From Linnemannia schmuckeri (taxonomy: Eukaryota > Mortierellomycota > Mortierellomycetes > Mortierellales > Mortierellaceae), in NCBI GenBank assembly GCA_029449235.1, contig JANATG010000012.1, forward strand, positions 930,001 through 994,000: a stretch of 64,000 nucleotides of DNA, written 5' to 3'. The translations under genes were made by a program, and so were the position numbers. Shown piece after piece: positions 1-11,537 of this stretch (within the stretch, counting starts at the first letter, position 1; the number at the start of each line of letters is the position of its first letter). The notes beneath the pieces were generated by a model that ran no database searches, was not told the origin of the DNA, and saw nothing but the letters and a program-made list of their open reading frames with translations.

Positions 1-52
1 CCCGAAGGAACTACACCCAACTCATTTGTCGTTCCTTTTTTGATCTTTATAG

Positions 53-1029
53 GTTGCAGGATGTGTTCCCATTGATAAGCGTGGACGTCGTGTGCTGTTG
101 GTCGCAAGCTCCAAGAACGAGGGCGAGTGGGTGTTGCCCAAGGGTGGTTGGGAAAACGACGAGACTCAGGAGGAAGCCGCGGCACGCGAGACCTGGGAAG
201 AAGGTAATGCTACTAATCGATATTGCGTTTTTGCAAGCGAACAAGCATTGGAAAGGATACTTGTGGCAAAAGATGGTCAGAAGTGAGATAGAACATGAAC
301 GGAATATCATTGTTACAGCAACCTGAGCTGTTTTTCGGCTTTTTTTTTTTTTTTTTTTTTTTTTTTATCGTTGAAACCACAAAAAGAAATGCAAAATTGG
401 TCGTGTGCACATGATGGATGTATTGTGCGTCAAGGAAATGAGACAGGGGGTTTTTTTTGGTGCTACGAGTAAACCGCGCAAAAACATGGTCGAGCCCTCC
501 TCAGCCTGTTCGTATCCCGCTCGCTCATATACAATTATTTATTTTTAACATTTTCTTTTTATTTTTCTTCCTCGGTCCTATTCACAATATACACGACACA
601 CGATACACGATACATATCCCAAAAAACACAACAGCCGGAGCAATTGGCAGGATTGTGGCGCATCTAGGAGAATACGAACACAAGTACAACAAGAAGACAG
701 GACATGCCGAGTCGATCTTTATCTTTTTCGAGATGGAGGTTGAGAGGATAGAGGAGAGATGGCCCGAGATGAAGAAGCGTGAGCGTCGCTGGGTAAGCTA
801 AGCTACATCATCTTTTTTGATCTTTGTCTGAAATCGTGCATCCTGTGATTTTTGCTGTTTTTTTTGCGTCCTATAAAAAATTATATTATATGCTGGTCAA
901 AGTTGCTAACCAAAAGGCTTTTCCTGTTGGCCCATTCGCTCATAGTTCACGTTTGAGGAGGCTGTGCAAATAGTGTCAAAGAAGGTGATGCGGAAGGCGT
1001 TGGAGCAGTGCTCCTTGGCTAGACGTTAA
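53..1029 (+). CDS. Diphosphoinositol polyphosphate phosphohydrolase-like Nudix hydrolase, 3' part (5' end outside window)
   Basis: Three exons are visible: 53-203, 635-792 and 946-1029. The sequence before 53 ends in a splice acceptor (tttatag), so the first exon or exons lie upstream of the window. Exon 1 carries a Nudix box of the form G-x5-E-x7-R-E-x2-E-E: GGWENDE, then QEEAAARETWEE, completed as AG by the next exon. This box binds the metal and positions the diphosphate for hydrolysis. The preceding LPKGGW and the following acidic helix match the DIPP/Aps1 group, which cleaves diphosphoinositol phosphates and diadenosine polyphosphates. The frame is continuous across both introns and ends in CSLARR and TAA. 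Intron 204-634 is long for this window and carries a 27-T run. The family call is secure, but the exact substrate is inferred from family resemblance. Confidence 0.85.
340..366 (+). repeat. Poly-T run (27 T) inside a Nudix gene intron
   Basis: An uninterrupted T run within intron 204-634. On the coding strand it could act as an extended polypyrimidine tract, but it lies about 270 nt before the acceptor, so it is more likely a slippage product. Confidence 0.8.
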
Positions 1030-1348
1030 TAGGAAACCCAACTCGTGTCAGGAACATCTCCTTCCATCCGTCTTTTGTTTTCCTTCTGCTTTTTATTTCG
1101 TTTGCATGTACATGACAATAAACCCCATCATGATCCATTGAACGATACCGAGGGTTTTTATGTTTCATTATCAACAAGAATGAACAAGACGCGTGAAATT
1201 GTCATCGAGGTTTTGGGTGACATTCGTAAAGTTGTTTTTATTTAACAGGAGAGGTTGAAAGAATCTAAACAACGACATGTGAGGGAACACGCACAGCGCG
1301 ACCCTTATTTGGCTGGTATCAAAGTCGTCGAAAAGTGAGGAGGAAACT
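1030..1348. other. Convergent intergenic spacer
   Basis: This 319-bp spacer holds the 3' ends of the plus-strand Nudix gene and the minus-strand DUF3712 gene. No further coding signal was seen. Confidence 0.6.
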
Positions 1349-3447
1349 TTAGAGTTGGAGGAGGATGTTGGCAAAGTCATCGCCGACAGCAACGGGGATG
1401 GGCTCGAATCCGTTTCCAATAGAGGTCCAGTCAACAATACGCTCAACACCATCACCGTTGACAATGATGACAGGAGCCCAATCAAAGTTGACAAGGACCT
1501 TGCCGTTAGCTTTGCCGTAGTTGACCATATCCGTGAAGGCACGGACCTGGAGGGGCTGGAGCTTCTTGGGGATATCAACTTCGAACGAAACAGTGACGGT
1601 GCCGGTGCCTGAGACGGAGAAGTTAACGTCGTTCTTGAAGTACCAAAGAGCCATGTCGGTCGAGATGCCCGACATGCCGGTGCCCTGGACCTTGTTCTGG
1701 TAGCCGTCCATGTTGGCGTTGACCAGCTGGTAGGGGTATCCATAGTAAGGGGATTGGAAGGTGGCGGTGACGGTGGCGACCTTTGTGGGGGAGACCTTGA
1801 TGGACCAGTTCTTGTAGGGGACCTGGGACATGGACGAGCCCTGGAAGAATTGGGGAATGGTGATTCCAGAGCGGACGCCGCCAAGACCACCGTTGAGGGC
1901 GGGGTTGGCAGAGGAGCCAGCGAATCCAGCAAGGGACATGACTTGGCTGGCACTGGCCAAGGAATCCGAGAATTGTTGGGCGGCGGTCAAGGACATGTCG
2001 AGGGTGGTGTAAGAGATGACCTGGTTGTCGCCGGGGACGAGCTTCAAGTTCTTGACAGTCGAGGTACCAATGTGGGCACCGTTGTGGGAGGCATCGAAGG
2101 AGACATCGCCCAGGTTCACAGTGAGCTGAGAGGGGTTGTTAATGCTGATGATGGCGGCCAGGTAGATGTTTCCGTCGATCGAGGGGTTGACCTCGATGGC
2201 GTAGATGTACTTGATGTTCTTGAGGTTGTCGAGGCCCTTGAAGGGAACGACAGCGTTGAAGCCAATGCCGGGGATGGTCAAGTGTCCAAAGATACCGAGG
2301 TTCAACTTGGCATCGACGGAGCCCTTAAGGGTGACGGGGTGAGAGGCCTTGGTCGAGAGGGAGCCGACAAAGTTGGAGAAGGCGGTCTTGGCCTCGGGGA
2401 AGATGTTGAGGGCTGAGCTGGTGAAGGCCGTGGTCATGACGGCGCCCTTGACGCTAGCGGCGCTCCAGGGGGTATCGAAAGCTCCGAGCTGAACGCCGTT
2501 ATCCTGTTTATCGTCGGAGTGGTATGTGTTGGGTGTGTGTGGGGTAGAAAGTAAATATGCATTAGAATTATTTCTTGTAGCGGGCACATTCCACTCGGAT
2601 AGAGCGTAATTTCTCATGTTAAAGCAAAAGTATATGAAAAAGGAGCACCTACGATGACGATGACGTGTTGGCGGATAGAGTCGATGGGGAGGGTGATGCC
2701 GGGGATGGAGAGCATAGTGGCAACGACGCTGTTAGAGGCCATGGTGGGTGCCCAGGGGTTGGCGGTGGTGAAGTCCATAGTCATCTGGTTGATGGCAATC
2801 GAGCGAATCAGACCCAAGTCAACCTAATAGCAAATTCCATTCATTCATATACAATGAAAATTCCAACAGTCAGTCTCAATTACAATGAAACAAATTCAGG
2901 TACGACTCACAACGACACGTACAGGTCAAAACAAGGACGACCATTTGAACATGCATTCTCACATGTCTCGACGACCTTTTCACACAAACAAAAATAAAAA
3001 AATAAAAAAAAAAGGGGGCAAGCACAAAAAAACTTACGGCAACTGCAGCCTTGCAGCTTCCGGGCCAAGATCCCGTAAAGATGAGACTGTTTTCATTGGC
3101 GAGTACAAAAGTCGATAGAGGTATTGCCGATGGGTATTGTCAACGGTATTGTCAAACAGATGGTATTAGCAGTGAAGTTCCCAAGGAGTAAAAAGAGGGA
3201 TAAATAGAGTCAATAGGAAGTAGAACAAGGAAAGGAACTGTTAGAAAAAAAACGCAAAGAGGACTCTGCATAATGACGCCTCGGTTTTTGTGAGTACAAA
3301 AGTCAAAAGTCCCCTTGAGACAACATACCCGACGAAGCATGCAGCAATACGGTCAGAGTTGGCATCACGCTTCTCGATAACGGGAGCAGCGAGCACGGAC
3401 GAGGCAACAAGGGCACTCAGGGCAGCAACCTTCAAGGAGAACTTCAT
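1349..3447 (-). CDS. Secreted DUF3712-type protein, paralogue A
   Basis: Four exons on the minus strand: 3447-3329, 3086-3038, 2823-2653 and 2503-1349, giving 497 aa. The N-terminus is a signal peptide (MKFSLKVAALSALVASSVLA), followed by a KR dibasic site (EKRDANSD) that a Kex2-type protease could cut. A short segment with two cysteines (AACFVG, then PGSCKA) follows. The body is beta-rich with two related stretches of the type NNPSQLTVNLGDVSFD and GTSTVKNLKLVPGDNQV, typical of DUF3712/LEA14-like domains. It has no membrane segment after the signal and no evident GPI tail. Splice sites and exon sizes 119, 49 and 171 nt are identical in the divergent copy at 6747-8678. A TATAAAA box lies 131 bp upstream of the ATG. 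Function is unknown; a cell-surface or extracellular role is inferred from the signal peptide. Confidence 0.85.
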
Positions 3448-3577
3448 TGTGGGAGTCAGGGTTGGGACTTTGGTGGGGAGGGGGGAGTGGGAGTGGGAGG
3501 GATGGAAGTAAGGGGGTGGAGGAGTTTTGAGAGATTTGAATCTAAGGAGCAAAAACAACGGCGCAGACTCCCTGGCC

Positions 3578-3584
3578 TTTTATA
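3578..3584 (-). promoter_or_regulatory. TATA box of DUF3712 paralogue A
   Basis: On the minus strand this reads TATAAAA, 131 bp before the ATG at 3447. The paralogue has the same element at nearly the same distance, which supports function. Confidence 0.55.
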
Positions 3585-6500
3585 TCAGCCATTTTCTCGT
3601 TATTGTTGATTGTTTTTTTTGAGTGTATACTGCTTAGCGCATTTACACTTTGAAAGGTTGTGGAGGAGGATGGGGAAGAGTTGAGGGTGGAATAGAAGAA
3701 GGGTTAGGGGTTAGGTCAAAGGTCAGGCTAGACAAGGGCCGGGACAAAGGGCCAGGGCCCGGGGAGGCAAGACAGGAAGTTGGGCATCGATCGGATATGC
3801 GCCGTTCGTTTTTCCCCCTTTAATTGTGCAGGCGGATGTGGAAGTGGAGGAGGAAGAATGGGTCGACTCATGGAGGCGCGCGCTCTCGAAAGAAGAGAAG
3901 TGAGAAACACACAAACCAGATACACAAAGCATGTAAACAAACCAAAACAAGCATACACAATAGAGAGAAGTGAACATGCAGGTCGGAAGGAAGGTTGACG
4001 CAGAAAAATAAAAGAGACAAAGAGACAAACAAAAGAGAGTGAGTAAGAGACAAACACAAACAGAGAGAAGGGGATTGTGAATGACAGAGAGAAATAACAA
4101 AGAAAAAGGTCAGAAGGAGGATGGAGATGGGAGAATGGAAGAAGTGCGGTTGATATGACAGATGAGCGAGGCGTAACGCGCGGTCAACTGAAAAACTGAG
4201 AGTAAACAGCTCTCAAGGATATGGAGAAAAAAAGAAAGCCAAGGAGAGATGTACCCTCGGGATACTTTGCATGTGGAGAGCAAACTTGTCGAAAGCAGTA
4301 CTGTAGAGAAGAGGAGCATTGGGGAACAAAGAGAGAAGAGAGAAACAACAGAGCATGCCAAAGGTGGAAGATGGCCTGATTACGCCTTCTACATACAACA
4401 CAAAACAAATGGGGGAGGATTTTTTCTTCTTCCTCATCTTCAATCTTCAGCTTGTACCACAAACAATTCACTCCCGTTCCCTGGCCTGAATGTGTAGGCT
4501 AAACTAAATTGAAAACATCAATATTCAATTCAGCAAAAATAAAGGCATACTGGACCATGAATGGTGAGCATTATATTTCAACCGTAAGGGATGAATAAAC
4601 GTCGACTCCTGTCGCTGCTGTTGTCCTTTTTCTTGTTCTTTATCAAGCATAGTGAGCCTCTCTTTGTCAGAAAGAAATCAAGAGTGAAAATTGTGTACAG
4701 GTAATAACAAAATAACGAAGGCTGTCAGCAATGGTGTTGAAAGTTTTGTCTTGCTACTGGACTGATTGGTCATGTTTGCTTTTGTTTCCTTTGTTTGTTT
4801 GTTGACATCCTTTCGGCGAGCTGTTCCGCAGATTTGACAAATGAGCCATGGAACCCATGGTACATACATACACACAGTCTGTCTTTCTCTCGTCTTGTTT
4901 GTTCTTCATTACGGATGCGTGAAAAAGAAAGAAAGGAAGCGAACAAATGAAAAAAAAATCCCTTCCTCATCTCCGAGTACAAAGACATGCATTTTCATTC
5001 CTTGTTTCAACACATGCCGGATGCAGGAATTAAAAAAAAAGTGGGCAGACAAAAAATGAAAACGGGTTAAGGGGGACAACGGAATGAAGGCCATTAGGGA
5101 GGTCGACGGGTTAATTGCAGTGATTGTCATAATTCATCCAAGGTTTGTTTGTTGTTTGCAGTTTGTTATTTGTTGTTGCTGTTGCTGTTTGCGTTTTTTG
5201 TAATCGTTGGCGCAGGAACGGGTAGAGGGGACAAGGAAGAATAGGAGGAGAGATGAAAGGACAAATAGAGGTAAAGGGGAGAGGGAATCGAGACTACAAA
5301 ATAATAATGCATGCATATGCCGCACCCTCCATCTTCCAACAGCCAACGTCCATTTCTCCACAAGTCTCCTCTGTCATCAAAGCACCCTCGTAAAACAAAC
5401 AAAAAAAACATAACTGACGATAAACTGTGGAGCGCAAAGATGGCGAGATGGAGAGAGGGGGGACAAGGAAGAGGGGGAGAGGAAACCATAAATAATATTC
5501 ATAAGCAGGTATGCTCAAGGCCCAAAACGCAGAAGGCGAAGAAAAGGACGATACCCACATCAACAGAGTAAATAAACACACGTTTCTGTTTTTTTTGTAT
5601 CTTGGTATGGGCTTGTTCAACGAGCCAGGCCTTGCCCGGGAGAACAGTGCGCCTCCTTCTAAAGTGATCGTAGGTTGGGCAATTCAATATCCCTGGGAGA
5701 AAAGAACGTTATGAACAGACCTCCCCTTCTTCTCCACTTCCTTCCCTGGCATGTAGCAAGTACGTGACTAAGTACAATGTACTTACTGCAAATTCAAAAA
5801 AAGTATGAGCGGTTTAGAAGCAAAAAAAAAAAAAAAAAAAAATGAGAGCGCGAAGGAAGAGATGTGTAGAAAACACCAGCCCTGATAATCGAGCTTACTC
5901 ACCCATGTCTCTTTCCCTCGTGGGAGTGACGACAGAGCAAGGGATCCGAGCTTTTCTGCGTTGTGGGGACAGACGGGTCCCCAAGCGGGGTTTATGTCCT
6001 ACTAATTTTTTTCACCAAAGTAGCTATCTTGACGCGTTTTTCACCTCCTAGCCATGATCTAAATATGCACACCTTAAAATGAACTGTACTCTCTTTCTAT
6101 CAAATTCGCTGCAGTTTGCGGGCAGAGGTGGCTGCGGTTTGTAGAGGAGGTAGCGGTTGTTCAAACTATGTCCCAGTTCAGGCCACTTCAGATTCGAGTT
6201 CCGCGTGGGAAGTACCCTGAATGTATGCGCCAATGGAGAGGTAAATAGCGCTCTATCTTTCATCCTGTACACAATCCTGTACAATAACTCAGCGACACTA
6301 TGAATATTATACGGTGGCAGCATAACAAGAGTACAAGAAGATAGAGAAAGAAGTTAGTATGTCGACGCCCAAGTGGACCATACAAAGGCGATACCTCGTA
6401 ACAAATGGCTCACCGGTCATTAGGTTTCCCTCTATGTCCTGGCTGTTGTTTGTCTTCTCCACTTTCACAACTATTGGCAATTGAACCTGGCGCTTTCTGT

Positions 6501-6616
6501 CGAAGGGAGCTGCTGGCGTATCATCCTGAATACTGCCACTGCCCCTTGTACTTCTACTTTGAACATGCAATACATACTTTACTCATTAGCGAAGGAACTA
6601 AAAAGAACGTCGCCAG

Positions 6617-6624
6617 TATAAAAA
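6617..6624 (+). promoter_or_regulatory. TATA box of DUF3712 paralogue B
   Basis: TATAAAAA, 130 bp before the ATG at 6747, mirroring the element of the divergent paralogue. Confidence 0.55.
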
Positions 6625-6746
6625 GAACGCCGTTTCTGCTGGCCTTTTTGTTCCTCAGATTCCCATCTCCAGATCCCCTTACCCACGCCTCATTCTCCTC
6701 TTCCCCCACCTCCTCCGCCCCTTCCATCACCCTACCATCCTCCACA

Positions 6747-8678
6747 ATGAAGTTCTCTTTGAAGGCTGTTGTCCTTACCGCCTTTGCCGCCTCGACCGCT
6801 CTTGCCGCACCCGTTGTCGAGAAGCGCGATGCCAACTCTGACCGCATTGCCGCCTGTTTCGTCGGGTAGGTCCATAATCGTCTCCCGTGCCCTTGGGGGC
6901 TGAATGACTTTAGAGGTGATTGTTTTCCAACCCACATCTCATCCCTTATTCATGTTTTCTTTGTACTATGTGCCCCCTCTCTCTCCCTCTCCTTTTTTTT
7001 TGACCATGAAGCCTCCTCTTCACTGGAAGCTGGCCCGGAAGCTGCAAGGCCGCCATCTCTGTAAGTGTTCCTTTATTCGATACAGACGTAATGCACGTCC
7101 ATCTATCCATCAATGCATTTTTTTTGGTACCTGAATGTCTCACTGCGTGCTTGAGACTAATTACTAGTTTCCTATTGGCCACTGATGGAGCATGCATATA
7201 TGCATCATACACTTGTCTAATATCACTAGGTTGACTTGGGTCTGATTCGCTCGATTGCCATCAACCAGATGACTATGGACTTCACCACCGCCAACCCCTG
7301 GGCACCCACCATGGCCTCTAACAGCGTCGTTGCCACTATGCTCTCCATCCCCGGCATCACCCTCCCCATTGACTCCGTCCGTCAGCACGTCATCATCATC
7401 GTAAGCATACCCTTCCCTTCCTTTTCTGTTCTTTGCCCTGTTATTTTTTTTTCTTGCTGATGGTCATCTGAAGTGTCGACGCAGAACCTAATGTATAATT
7501 TCCTTCAACTTTCCACACAGGACAACGGCGTTCAGCTTGGTGCCTTCGATACCCCCTGGAGCGCTGCCAGCGTAAAGGGCGGTACCATGAAGACCGCCTT
7601 TACGACCTCGACCCTCAACGTCTTCCCCGATGCCAAGACCGCCTTCTCCAGCTTTGTCGGCTCTCTCTCGACCAAGGCTTCCCACCCCGTTACCCTCAAG
7701 GGTGCCGTCGATGCCAAGTTGAACCTCGGTATCTTTGGACACTTGACCATCCCCGGCATTGGTTTCAAGGCCGTGGTTCCCATCAAGGGTTTGGGTGGCC
7801 TGAAGAACCAGAAGTACGTGTTTGCCATTGAGATCTATACCGGTCCTAACAACAAAACCTCCATGACCTCGATCCTCAACATCAACAACCCTTCCCAATT
7901 GTCCTTGACCTTGGGCGATGTCAACTTTGATTCCACCCACAATGGTGCACACATTGGTATCTCGACCGTCAAGGGCCTCAAGCTCGTTCCCGGCGACAAC
8001 CAGGTCCTCTCCTACACCTTTTTGGACATGAGTTTGGACGCTGCTAGAGCGTTCTCCGATGGCTTGTACACGAGCGACCAGGTTATGGGCATCGGCGGTT
8101 ACGCCAGCAGCTCCACCAACCCCGCCCTGAATGCTGGTTTGGCCGCCGTTAAATCGAGTGTTACCGTCCCCATGAACTTCCAAGGATTGCACATGTCCCA
8201 GGCCCCCTACAAGGCTTGGTCGCTCAAGATATCGACCGCCAGAGTCGCCACCGCCACCGCCACCTTCCAATCTCCTTACTATGGCATCCCTTACGAGTTT
8301 ACCGCCTCCAACCCCCCTGGATTCATTAATCAGGTCCAGGCTGGGCCCGGTATTTCTAGTGATGCGACGGATAAGCAAATCTGGAAATTCAAGGACGGCC
8401 TCAAGTTCAAGGTCTCTGGCACCGGCACCACCACCGTCTCCTTCGAGGTCGATATCCCCAAGACTACCTCTGCTCTCCAGGCCAAGGCTTTTACCGACAT
8501 GTTGAACTACTCAAAGGCCAACGGCGGTACCTTCCCCGTCCTCATCGACTGGCAGCCCACGATTATTGTCAACGGCGATGGCACCGAGCGCTTGGTTGAC
8601 TGGACTTCTCTCGGAAACAGCTTGGGCTACATCAACCTCACCATTGGGGACGACTTTGCCAACATCATCACTAAGTAA
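6747..8678 (+). CDS. Secreted DUF3712-type protein, paralogue B
   Basis: Four exons: 6747-6865, 7012-7060, 7230-7400 and 7521-8678, giving 498 aa. Organisation matches paralogue A: signal peptide (MKFSLKAVVLTAFAASTALA), Kex2-type KR at residues 26-27, a two-cysteine segment, then a beta-rich body with a NINNPSQLSLTLGDV stretch and KGLKLVPGDNQVLSY. The first 140 residues are almost identical to paralogue A, while the C-terminal half has diverged more (for example the end reads DDFANIITK here and DDFANILLQL in A). The coding strand is very rich in C at third positions, which suggests high expression. An AATAAA-like signal follows at about 8771. The DUF3712 assignment rests on motif resemblance. 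No enzymatic motif was seen. Confidence 0.87.
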
Positions 8679-8968
8679 TTCAATCTCACCCTCTGATATC
8701 TTTTCATACCTCCCGCTTAAAAGGGCTCCCGCTGTGCGGCATCCCAATGTCACTCGTTAAGATCATCTGCCAAATAAAACAACCATACCCTAACAACTTA
8801 ATGTTCCTTTTATCTTTTGAAATGTCTCTCCTACATTCAGCTTGAACTTGTTGGAGGAAGGAGGGCATAAAAAAATGTAAAAAGGTTCCTTATCGAGAGG
8901 ATAATACAAAAAGATTGTGTGGGGAAGGCTAAACACCACTTCGCGTTTGCACTGAAAGACACATACAC

Positions 8969-9014
<46 letters not shown>

Positions 9015-9352
9015 CCTGTTTCCATATTGTCGTTCCTTTCATTCATTTTAAACTCCTGCGCGCACTTGAGTAGGGCACGGACAAAAAAAAATCACCTCAT
9101 CAAAAATAAAACTGTGCGCCTACATATTTTTGAATTGCAGACAAGCAACACAGTCTGGAAGTACGATCTAATGCACGTGTTTGTTCATGGTATTTTGAAC
9201 AGTGGCGTTTGTAGCCCAAGTCAATTGATAGAAAAATCAAGCAATGAAGTGTATAGAGCTAGAATGGTGAAGGAAGCGGTCGAACAGAACAGGTCGACGC
9301 GAAAGATATTCTGTAGTTGAATGAAATGCAAGCTGAAAGAGAATGGGCTGAT
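8679..9352. other. Convergent intergenic spacer with long T run
   Basis: 3' regions of DUF3712 paralogue B and PHS1. It contains a 44-T homopolymer and otherwise no coding signal. Confidence 0.6.
8971..9014 (+). repeat. Poly-T run of 44 nt
   Basis: The longest homopolymer in the window, lying between two convergent genes. Its true length in the genome is uncertain because such runs are poorly resolved by sequencing. Confidence 0.85.
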
Positions 9353-10664
9353 TTACTGCGACTTTTTGGCCTTGGAGGGGCCAAGGTAACGCTTGCGCTG
9401 GGCAATCATGTGGGTGTACATGACGAAGAAGCCTAGATGAATAACACATGAGTGTGCATATAAACAAGAGAGAAAGACATAAAAAGAAGGAATGTCCATT
9501 AGTAACGTTATTCTCAAAAATCGACGCCCCAAGCGTAGAAATGTAGAAATGGTGGGACATAGAAAATATTATCCAAAAAATAGATTGTCGATGCTAGACA
9601 AACGAATGAGGCCTAAGATGAAAGAGAGACACGTTACCAGGGGGGTAGATGCAGATCATGGCGACCAAGAAGTAGTAGTAGGCGGGGTGGATGGTGTGGG
9701 CAAAGGGGAGTGACTGGTAGATCTCAATGGCCTCGCTTCCGGCACCGATGGGGTAGAGGATGTAGAAGAAGGTGTAACTATCCAAAGATAAAAAAATTAA
9801 AGCAAAAAATGTTGAGTTTGACGGTCCGATATTCAATTGGGTTTCGCAGCCGAGAAACGAAAATACCCCTTTTCAAACATAGGCATTTGCAATCACAATT
9901 TTTTTTCATCTTTATCGGGCATCGGGTAACCCAACATACCGGCACCAGACCAAGAAGGAGGGTCCCATGTTGACCAAGTTCAGGGCATAGTATGCATAAC
10001 GAATGCACTCGGTGATGCACCAGGCAATGGTCATGGTGGTGAAAGCCCAGTATGAACGAACCTAAACAGCAGAAACACGGTCATGATTAACATCCTTCTT
10101 CTGATCAAAACAGCATTCTCTATCTGATTAGGTTCACATCATAGCCTACCTCGGGGAGGGGGAACAAGGTGCAGATACCCCAGACGAGCAAGAGACGGGA
10201 GGCAACCTGCATGGCGGTAGTGCCGACGGGGGACTTGACAAGGCCAAAGAGAGAATGGAAAACCTCGAGGAGGGCAGCAGTCTGGACCCAGACAAGCTGA
10301 TCACCAACGACGGAATAGACCTTCGTGTAGTCACCTCCAGTTGCGAGAAGAGTCCTGATAGTCTGGACAAGGACCCAAGACCAACCGGCGAATGAAGCCC
10401 AGTTGTAGGCGATCAAGTAGGCGTTGACAACGGGGTTGACGGGCTTGGGGGCCTTCTTACCGGAGTCTAGTTGATAACATGAGATGATTTGTTCCTTTTT
10501 AGCGTTTCTTCTTTTTTTCCCCCTTTGTTTGTCTGTCTGATTCCTGATTTGATAAATGTCCATCCTGCAAGAGGATGAGTAGATCGTCGTTGTTGATGTC
10601 AATGAGGCCGAAACCAGCGATTAGACCTACTGGCGGCGGGTGTCTGGCTGGTCGTCTTGGGCAT
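9353..10664 (-). CDS. PHS1: Very-long-chain 3-hydroxyacyl-CoA dehydratase
   Basis: Five exons on the minus strand: 10664-10631, 10466-10150, 10061-9940, 9777-9638 and 9432-9353, giving 230 aa. The protein is a multi-pass ER membrane enzyme that removes water from 3-hydroxyacyl-CoA in the third step of very-long-chain fatty acid elongation. Family hallmarks are present: LLEVFHSLFGLVKSP, MQVASRLLLVWGI, the ITECIRYAYYAL segment that holds the catalytic Tyr and Glu, and YTFFYILYPIGAGSE. The C-terminus is lysine-rich (KRYLGPSKAKKSQ), which fits an ER retrieval signal. Length matches yeast Phs1 (about 217 aa). The gene is divergent from the pyruvate dehydrogenase kinase gene. Confidence 0.95.
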
Positions 10665-11113
10665 GGCGAAAAGTTAGTTGGTTGAGTGAGTGGAGAGAGA
10701 ACGAGAAGAGAGGAGGTTTTCTCCCCCAACCGTTTTCGTTTAAGCGAAGAAGGGCTGTGCGTCGTAAGACCTGCGACCGAATCCTCTTCCAGGCGTGACT
10801 TACACTACCCCACATGCGAATTCAATTTCGAGCGAGCACACGAAGCACGAAAGGGCAACCGCCCTCCTTCTTCTGCTCCTTTATTCCTTCCTTCGCTCCC
10901 TCCTCACCTGCCATCAACACTACCTAAAAAAGAACGCGCCCATTCGACACACGCCAAACACAGTTGCAAACACCCACAGTCGACTGTCCCTCCCTCGGCT
11001 CCTCCCCTCCTCTCCTCTCCCTCCGCCCTTTTCAAATCATCCCCCTCTTCTAACCGCTTCCAGGTTTGCCCTTCCTCTCAACAGCCTCCCCACTCTTTAT
11101 TTCAAGCTCAACT
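10665..11113. promoter_or_regulatory. Shared divergent promoter PHS1 / PDK
   Basis: 449 bp separate the two start codons. The half nearest PDK is strongly pyrimidine-rich, as is common upstream of genes in this window. No TATA box was recognised. Confidence 0.45.
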
Positions 11114-11495
11114 ATGTACAGGATCAGCCCTCAGTTGTCCGAGAAGATCAAGCACTTTGCGACCTTCCCCCAGACGGGTGTCTCCTTGAGACAGATGGTC
11201 ATGTTCGGTAAAGAGCAAGCTCTCGTCTTTCTCATTCCTCAACACATACGTATATTTTTGAGCCACCTGTTCTCACGCGTGTCGCGTCCGTTTTTTTGTC
11301 ACTTCTTCTTGTAGGTCAGAACCCTACTCAAGGAACCCTCTTCAAGGCCAGTCAATTCCTTTCTGAGGAATTGCCTATCCGTCTTGCCCATCGGGTTAAG
11401 GAGCTTGAGGAATTGCCCCATAACCTCAGCGACATGCCCTCTATCATCCGTGTCAAGAATTGGTATGCCCAATCCTTCCAGGTACAGTCTAATCC

Positions 11496-11537
<42 letters not shown>

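Larger units (their letters stand above)
3448..6746. other. 3.3-kb divergent spacer between the DUF3712 paralogues
   Basis: No convincing gene was seen. The segment contains purine-rich stretches (about 3890-4140), several A runs (for example 5822-5843) and only short, low-complexity open frames on both strands. It includes the promoters of both divergent paralogues at its ends. No tRNA or transposase signature was recognised. Confidence 0.6.

Noticed and set aside
1754..2416. Long plus-strand open frame (220 codons, Gly/Asp/Val-rich)
   Set aside because: It is antisense to exon 4 of DUF3712 paralogue A. The composition follows from the codon bias of the real gene. The same happens at 7488-8378 opposite paralogue B.
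6048..6570. Two overlapping minus-strand open frames in the DUF3712 spacer
   Set aside because: No recognisable motif, no clear splice pair joining them, and they run into the promoter of paralogue B.
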